DNA of 33,834 nucleotides from Candidatus Poribacteria bacterium. Its GTDB lineage: Bacteria > Poribacteria > WGA-4E > WGA-3G. Each line of letters starts with the position of its first letter. Positions within the stretch are counted from its first letter, which is position 1. The position numbers and the translations under genes are program-made. The stretch is from positions 1 to 33,834 of the forward strand of contig JAJEDN010000107.1 in assembly GCA_022821495.1 (NCBI GenBank), written 5' to 3'. Shown piece by piece: positions 29,097 to 33,834 of the stretch. The notes below the pieces were generated by a model. The model was not told where the DNA came from and ran no database searches. It worked only from the letters and a program-made list of their open reading frames with translations.

Positions 29097-30314
29097 ATGG
29101 AAATTAGAGCAGCTCGAGAATCAGAATTAGAACAGACCGTTGAACTTAGCTGCGTAGCGTTTAATCCAGAGGGTCATGAACGTTACTGGCAGTATATAAA
29201 AGGTGATAGCAGTTATCGTCCGTCACAAACCCGTGTTGTTGTTGTGAACGATAGGGTCGTCTCGACCTTGCGGGTCTGGGAACGACGGATGCAAGTCGGG
29301 GAATCTCTTGTGACTATGGGTGGCATCGGTGGTGTTTGTACGCATCCGAATTACCGTGGGGTCGGATATGCGTCTGCCCTCATGCGAGATACTATTGATT
29401 ATCTACGGCTGATCGGATGTGATCTTGGTGTGTTGTTTACAATTATTCCAGAAGCGTTTTATCGGCAACTCGGATGGACGTCTTTACCACTACACGGTTT
29501 CAGTGTGGCGTACAACTCAGCAGCACAGGCAGCAGCCGCGTCGGAGTGGCAGGTAACCGATTTCAACCCAGAAACGGATTTGGACGCTGTGGCAGCAGTT
29601 TATGACCTCGCCAATACTCAACAGAGCGGAACTATTGCTCGGACCCGCGCTTATTGGGATATGGCACCCTCACGCATCCGCGGTGTCTTACCAACCGTCG
29701 TCGCGCGTCAAAACGGACATATCGGTGGGTATCTCAACTATGAAATAGAGGGTGAGCATGTAGAGGTGCGTGAAGTGGGGTATGTTCCTAATGACCCGTC
29801 GGTTTTGGACCCGCTTGTATCCCATTTTTTGCAGGTGTGTGAGGCACAAGGCGCAGAAGAAATAGGGGGCAGATTCCCATCTCAACATCCGTTTGCGGAA
29901 CGCCTGATAGCGACTTGCGACAATCCGGTGACCCAAACAGCATACACCGGAATGATGTGCTATGCTGTAGATTTGCCAGTGCTGTTGCGTCGCCTTGTGG
30001 TTGGGTGGGAATCACAAATTGTGGATGCCGATGAAACTTTTCCGCCGCTTGCTGTCAAGTTACCTACTCCTAACAACCAGCAGATAGTCCTACGACACAA
30101 TGCCGATGGCACGCTACAAATCGTTCCTGAAGATGCCGATGCAGTTGATTTCGGTATAGACTTGTCTGAAGCAGATTTCTGGCAGCTGCTATTCGGTGAA
30201 ATAGGGTGGGAACAGATAAATTCAGATGCCTCAGTATCCCCAGAAATTTCGGCGTTGTTGGCAACACTATTCCCGAAACGTGAGGTCATTTTTTGGTCTC
30301 CAGATCAGTATTGA
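29097..30314 (+). CDS. GNAT acetyltransferase, Eis-like
   Basis: 405 residues. The N-terminal GNAT domain (1-150) has the acetyl-CoA loop in HPNYRGVGYASAL (R87-G-V-G-Y-A) and opens MEIRAARESE. The length and three-part layout (GNAT, second GNAT-like half, C-terminal sterol-carrier-like region from about 285) match Eis-type N-acetyltransferases, which modify aminoglycosides or other amines. The substrate is not readable here. The frame can begin at a TTG at 29046, but the ATG at 29097 matches the domain start; no close ribosome site is seen. It is followed after 27 bases by the methyltransferase. Confidence 0.88.
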   Translation: MEIRAARESELEQTVELSCVAFNPEGHERYWQYIKGDSSYRPSQTRVVVVNDRVVSTLRVWERRMQVGESLVTMGGIGGVCTHPNYRGVGYASALMRDTIDYLRLIGCDLGVLFTIIPEAFYRQLGWTSLPLHGFSVAYNSAAQAAAASEWQVTDFNPETDLDAVAAVYDLANTQQSGTIARTRAYWDMAPSRIRGVLPTVVARQNGHIGGYLNYEIEGEHVEVREVGYVPNDPSVLDPLVSHFLQVCEAQGAEEIGGRFPSQHPFAERLIATCDNPVTQTAYTGMMCYAVDLPVLLRRLVVGWESQIVDADETFPPLAVKLPTPNNQQIVLRHNADGTLQIVPEDADAVDFGIDLSEADFWQLLFGEIGWEQINSDASVSPEISALLATLFPKREVIFWSPDQY

Positions 30315-30341
30315 GAATGTGCAGGCACGGGTAAAAGGCGT

Positions 30342-31265
30342 ATGGAACATAATCTTAAAAACGTTTCCGAATCTCGAAAGCGTGGAACTCAGACCAGCGC
30401 GTTTGGGACACCGGGAAGAATCAATCACGATGCGAGTGAATTTTATGGGAGCAAACTCTACGCCGATCAGGAACTTCCTGAACCTGACAACTGGATAGAA
30501 AACCCGATCCCCGCTGAAAACCTCAACCGATTCTATTGTGCGTCCAGCACAGATATGTCCGCGATTCCGGATGGTAGCGTTCATTTGATGGTCACGTCCC
30601 CGCCTTACAATGCGAAAAAGGAATACGACGAGGATCTGTCGCTCGCGGAATACAGGGAGCTCCTCCATGCGGTCTTTGCCGAGACCTATAAAAAATTGGT
30701 CACCGGTGGCAGGGCATGCATTAATATCGCCAACTTAGGTCGGAAACCCTATATCCCATTGCATAGTTACATCATAGAGGACATGCTGGCGATCGGCTAT
30801 CACATGCGGGGTGAAATCATCTGGGATAAAGCCTCCAGTGCGGGGAGTTCAACGGCGTGGGGCAGTTGGAAATCCGCTGCGAATCCGGTCCTGAGAGACG
30901 TTCATGAGTATATTCTCGTTTTTTCCAAAGGCTCTTTTTCTCGGAAACGCAACGGAAAAGAGAATTCTATTCGTAAAGAGGATTTCTTGCAATGGACAAA
31001 AAGTGTCTGGACATTTCCGTCTGTCTCAGCGAAACGCATCGGACATCCGGCACCTTTTCCCGAAGAACTGCCCCATCGACTCATTCAACTTTATACCTTC
31101 GTCGGTGATGTCGTCTTGGATCCGTTCTGTGGCAGTGGCACGACATGCTTGAGTGCTTTGAAATCAGAGAGGCATTATATCGGTTACGATATTGAGGAGA
31201 CGTATATTGCGTTGGCAAACGAACGGATTAGAGCGTATAGCGATCAACCGCGTTTATCAATATAA
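30342..31265 (+). CDS. Beta-class DNA methyltransferase (N4-cytosine or N6-adenine)
   Basis: 307 residues. Motif IV TSPPYN (85-90) precedes motif I/FxGxG region DPFCGSGTT (260-268), the permuted order of class beta enzymes. S-P-P-Y favours N4-cytosine, but adenine methylases also carry it. Other family segments: GRINHDASEFYGSKLY (25-40), GGRACINIANLGRKPY, EIIWDKASS and HPAPFPEELPHRLIQLY (235-251). The target-recognition region should lie between about 165 and 230. No cognate endonuclease is in the window, so it looks solitary. It ends six bases from the convergent glycosidase. Confidence 0.93.
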   Translation: MEHNLKNVSESRKRGTQTSAFGTPGRINHDASEFYGSKLYADQELPEPDNWIENPIPAENLNRFYCASSTDMSAIPDGSVHLMVTSPPYNAKKEYDEDLSLAEYRELLHAVFAETYKKLVTGGRACINIANLGRKPYIPLHSYIIEDMLAIGYHMRGEIIWDKASSAGSSTAWGSWKSAANPVLRDVHEYILVFSKGSFSRKRNGKENSIRKEDFLQWTKSVWTFPSVSAKRIGHPAPFPEELPHRLIQLYTFVGDVVLDPFCGSGTTCLSALKSERHYIGYDIEETYIALANERIRAYSDQPRLSI

Positions 31266-31271
31266 ATGGGC

Positions 31272-33569
31272 TTACGCCAAAATATACGTATTCTCTGCTT
31301 TTGTTCCAAACGTTATAACTGAATCCGATTGCGCTGTGTCAACCGATTGTCCCTCACATGTTACTGCGACGGCTGCCGTTGTTCGGACGGTACAGTCATT
31401 CCCCAATGTAGAATGAAGCCTTGCCTCGGTAAGCTGCCCATTTTCCCATGCCATATCTACCTCAAATCCACCGCGAGCGCGCAAGCCTTTGACGTGCCCA
31501 GTGTTCCACACTTCTGGGAGTGCAGGTAACAGATGAATCTCACCTGCATGGCTCTGTAGTAACATCTCCGCGATGCCGGAAACTCCCCCGAAATTACCGT
31601 CGATTTGGAAGGGCGGATGTGTATCAAACAGGTTCGTCAATGTACATTTCGCCAGAAGTGCCTGGAGATGGGTATATGCCTCTTCGGCATCTTCGAGTCG
31701 TGCCCAGAAGTTGACGAGCCATGCGCGGCTCCACCCCGTATGTCCACCGCCGTGTGCCAACCGATATTCTAACGATTTCTTTGCTGCTGCTGCCAACTCC
31801 GGTGTGCCGCGAAGTGTAATCTGAGAACTGGGGTGGAGTCCATACATGTGAGACATGTGTCGATGCCCAGGTTCCGGTTCGTCGTAGTCGAACACCCATT
31901 CCTGCAGCCGTCCTGTTTTCTCGCTAATCTGGAGCGGCGCGAGTCGTTCTAAAGCAGAGACCAACTCGGCGCGGAATTCTGCATCTTCTCCGAGTACATC
32001 AATGCAAGCGATGCAGTTGCTAAAGAGTTCATGTATAATTTCCAGATCGATTGTTGCGGCGTATGTGAAGAGGGAGCGTGTGCCGTCTGGTTTTAGGAAA
32101 CTATTTTCGGGTGAGTGTGAGGGGTTTGTGACGAGTTTACCCGCAAAGGGTGTACCTTCTGGTGCTTCAATAAGGAAATCGAGCATGAAACGGGCTGCGC
32201 CTTTCATAAGTGGGTAGCCTTGTTCAATAAGGAAATCTTTATCACCCCCGAACAGGTAGTGCTCCCAGACGTGTTCACATAACCATGCGGCACCGACAGG
32301 CGAGATACCCCAAATACCGTCGGCAGGCGTTGTGAACCCCCAAACGTCGGAGAGATGGTGAACGACCCAACCGTCAGCACCGTAATGGATTTTCGCTGTC
32401 CGATTTCCGGGTTCAACGAGCGTATCCATGTAATCAAATAGTGGTGTATGGCATTCCGGCAGGTTACAAATTTCGGGGATCCAATAGTTCATCTGGAGGT
32501 TGATATTGGTGTGGAAATCGCTGTTCCAAGGTGCGTTCATGTGCTCGTTCCAGATGCCTTGCAAATTTGCGGGTAGGCATCCCGGCCGTGAGCTTCCGAT
32601 CAGGAGATAGCGTCCATATTGAAAATAGAGTGCGACGAGTCCGGGGTCTGATGCCCCTGCTTTCACCGCCTCTAAGCGTTCATTGGTCGGAAGATTTTCG
32701 GCATCCGTAGCACCGAGGTTTAAGTCAACCCGTTGAAAGAAATATTGATGCTCAGCAATATGATCCGCCCGAATTGCTGCGTAAGATTTTGTATCGATAC
32801 CTGTTAGATAATCTTCGCAAAGTGCGTGCGGATTTCCACTCATATCCGTCTGATTTACGTAGCTCGTTGCCGCGGAGAGAAAGAGTGTGACGGCATCCGC
32901 GCCGCTGACAGACAAACTTTCTCCTGTTGACTTGACGTTTCCACCCTCAACATTCACCTGTAGATAGGCTGAAAACCGTACACCCGCATCGCCGCACTGC
33001 CCATCAAGCCGGAGGATGTTGGCTGCGATCGCTTCAACGGCGGCATCTTGTTCACGGGTCATCGTCATATCAAAAGCGATTTGTCCGAGCGCATCAGCCT
33101 CAATTCTGATAACGATAAGGTCGTCCACCGCTGTCACAAAGACTTCTCTTGTAAAGTTGACATCACCGCAGCGATAGATCGTTTTTGCGATACCGGTATT
33201 TAGATCAAGTTCCCGACGGTATTGTGTCGCCTCCTTATGTGTGAACTCCAGAAACAGATCGCCTAAGGACTGATAGGATTTGATCCGTTCTGGCACGCCG
33301 AGCATCGTTTCGCCCGCGAGTTGAGTGGCTTCTTCGTTTTTGTCATCAAAGAGGAGTTGTTGCACCTTCGGAAGTGCTTCCAACGCCTTTGGATTGTTGG
33401 TGTCGCGGGGCCCTCCGTCCCAAAGGGTTTCTTCGTTGAGTTGGATACGTTCCCGTTCTACTGCACCGAACACCATCGCACCAAGTCTTCCGTTTCCGAC
33501 GGGTAGCGCATCTGTCCATGCTTCGGCGGGTTTCTGATACCATAGCGTAAGATTATCTGTGTTTGTCAT
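31272..33569 (-). CDS. Glycoside hydrolase family 95 (alpha-L-fucosidase/galactosidase type)
   Basis: 765 residues. Inverting glycosidase with an N-terminal beta domain (WYQKPAEAWTDALPVGNGRLGAMVFG, 10-35) and an (alpha/alpha)6 barrel. Expected active-site groups by comparison with bifidobacterial AfcA: N355 and N357 in HTNINLQMNYW, E488 in SHSPENS, and D658 in IDGNFGG. Other signatures: LNEETLWDGGP (44-54), NLQGIWNE (335-342), GHRHMSHMYGLHP (568-580), GGHTGWSRAW. There is no signal peptide, so imported oligosaccharides are the likely substrates. AAGGG lies upstream of the ATG. The 128 bases between it and the right-edge element show nothing else. Confidence 0.95.
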   Translation of the reverse strand: MTNTDNLTLWYQKPAEAWTDALPVGNGRLGAMVFGAVERERIQLNEETLWDGGPRDTNNPKALEALPKVQQLLFDDKNEEATQLAGETMLGVPERIKSYQSLGDLFLEFTHKEATQYRRELDLNTGIAKTIYRCGDVNFTREVFVTAVDDLIVIRIEADALGQIAFDMTMTREQDAAVEAIAANILRLDGQCGDAGVRFSAYLQVNVEGGNVKSTGESLSVSGADAVTLFLSAATSYVNQTDMSGNPHALCEDYLTGIDTKSYAAIRADHIAEHQYFFQRVDLNLGATDAENLPTNERLEAVKAGASDPGLVALYFQYGRYLLIGSSRPGCLPANLQGIWNEHMNAPWNSDFHTNINLQMNYWIPEICNLPECHTPLFDYMDTLVEPGNRTAKIHYGADGWVVHHLSDVWGFTTPADGIWGISPVGAAWLCEHVWEHYLFGGDKDFLIEQGYPLMKGAARFMLDFLIEAPEGTPFAGKLVTNPSHSPENSFLKPDGTRSLFTYAATIDLEIIHELFSNCIACIDVLGEDAEFRAELVSALERLAPLQISEKTGRLQEWVFDYDEPEPGHRHMSHMYGLHPSSQITLRGTPELAAAAKKSLEYRLAHGGGHTGWSRAWLVNFWARLEDAEEAYTHLQALLAKCTLTNLFDTHPPFQIDGNFGGVSGIAEMLLQSHAGEIHLLPALPEVWNTGHVKGLRARGGFEVDMAWENGQLTEARLHSTLGNDCTVRTTAAVAVTCEGQSVDTAQSDSVITFGTKAENTYILA

Positions 33570-33697
33570 TATAAATGATACCCTTTAATAGTCTTGATAT
33601 TCTGGTTGAGACCTTTATTCAGAATGTTAGTCTTCTCACATCATTTCTCAAAATGATACGTATTAGATATTATATTCCTAACTATTCTATCAGATAT

Positions 33698-33714
33698 ACT
33701 ATAGTTTGGACAAT
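33698..33714 (+). repeat. Terminal motif of the right element copy
   Basis: ACTATAGTTTGGACAAT, identical to the reverse complement of 123-139. It is followed by a GCAGAAAAG stretch and then the hairpin and partial gene at 33753-33834. Confidence 0.5.
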
Positions 33715-33752
33715 TTTAACTTTTTTACAGACAAATAGCAGAAAAGAGGGTA

Positions 33753-33787
33753 TCCTTTCATAATAAACCTGACATTTATTGAAAGGA
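33753..33787 (+). promoter_or_regulatory. Hairpin sequestering the ribosome-binding site of the right-edge gene
   Basis: TCCTTTC (33753-33759) pairs with GAAAGGA (33781-33787), and AATAAA (33762-33767) with TTTATT (33775-33780), around a two-base bulge and a seven-base loop. The 3' arm contains AAAGGA, eight bases before the ATG at 33796. The layout is the same as at 51-85. Confidence 0.5.
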
Positions 33788-33795
33788 CATATCTA

Positions 33796-33834
33796 ATGAC
33801 CCCTCTTTCCCGCTTAGAAGACATGTTATCAGAA
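33796..33834 (+). CDS. 5' end of an outward-facing mobile-element-type gene (partial)
   Basis: Thirteen codons (MTPLSRLEDMLSE) from ATG to the right edge, open throughout. It is related to the left-edge frame on the minus strand, and both follow the same terminal motif and hairpin. It is most likely a transposase or other repeated gene; the family cannot be named from 13 residues. Confidence 0.45.
   Translation, partial: MTPLSRLEDMLSE

Noticed and set aside
1..33834. Whole window as a composite transposon
   Set aside because: The edge copies are clearly diverged, face outward and are incomplete. Housekeeping genes fill the middle, and no target duplication can be seen.

Overview
The window looks like an accessory-rich chromosomal segment of an uncultured Gram-negative bacterium, most plausibly of the Candidatus Poribacteria type. 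That is inference, not proof. It rests on the gene mix: phytanoyl-CoA dioxygenase-like proteins, Gfo/Idh/MocA and MDR dehydrogenases, xylose-isomerase-like TIM barrels, Uma2, GH95 and many small secreted proteins. It also rests on repeat-filled intergenic spaces. Housekeeping genes (tRNA-fMet, tRNA-Leu, obg, proB, proA, nfo) show that this is chromosome rather than plasmid or phage.

Layout. Both ends (1-139 and 33698-33834) carry inverted, diverged copies of the same element: a 17-base terminal motif, a hairpin that hides the ribosome site, and the first 13-14 codons of an outward-facing gene. At 248-1781 (minus) a secreted LamG/DUF1080-like protein precedes a PhyH-type dioxygenase. At 2048-2274 (minus) lies a tRNA-Leu/tRNA-fMet operon with a strong promoter. 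At 2430-6999 (plus) are an aldo-keto reductase, a luciferase-like flavin monooxygenase, an NtrC-type sigma54 activator and a glycerophosphodiesterase. At 6989-13376 (minus) run obg, proB, proA, Uma2, a micro-ORF and a MurJ-like flippase, with a small coiled-coil gene inserted on the opposite strand between proB and proA.

At 13435-18127 (minus) are an MDR dehydrogenase, nfo, a membrane zinc-ribbon microprotein and two tandem paralogues. Each paralogue fuses a cytosolic heavy-metal-associated (HMA) domain directly to a lipoprotein-type signal and an exported domain. At 18300-21582 are sugar/acid metabolism genes (Gfo/Idh/MocA, a beta-hydroxyacid dehydrogenase, a TIM-barrel isomerase) separated by short mobile-looking repeats. 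At 21766-23911 are two related secreted proteins. A structured, apparently non-coding region follows at about 24120-24330. At 24499-28910 are a second aldo-keto reductase and, divergent from it, a dTDP-glucose-4,6-dehydratase-like gene with altered active-site residues, a PhyH protein and a zinc-less MDR protein. At 29097-33569 are an Eis-like acetyltransferase, an orphan DNA methyltransferase and a convergent GH95 glycosidase.

Most notable are: (1) the HMA-lipoprotein fusion pair with its zinc-ribbon partner; (2) a 16-residue C-terminal tail, V-[EA]-P-x-G-K-L-x-T-x-W-[GA]-x-[LVI]-K, shared by three secreted proteins and a 40-codon micro-ORF; (3) the structured intergenic region near 24.2 kb; (4) the conserved ribosome-site-sequestering hairpins at both window ends; (5) a family of AGGACTTACGCA-bounded small repeats, two inverted copies of which bracket one gene.
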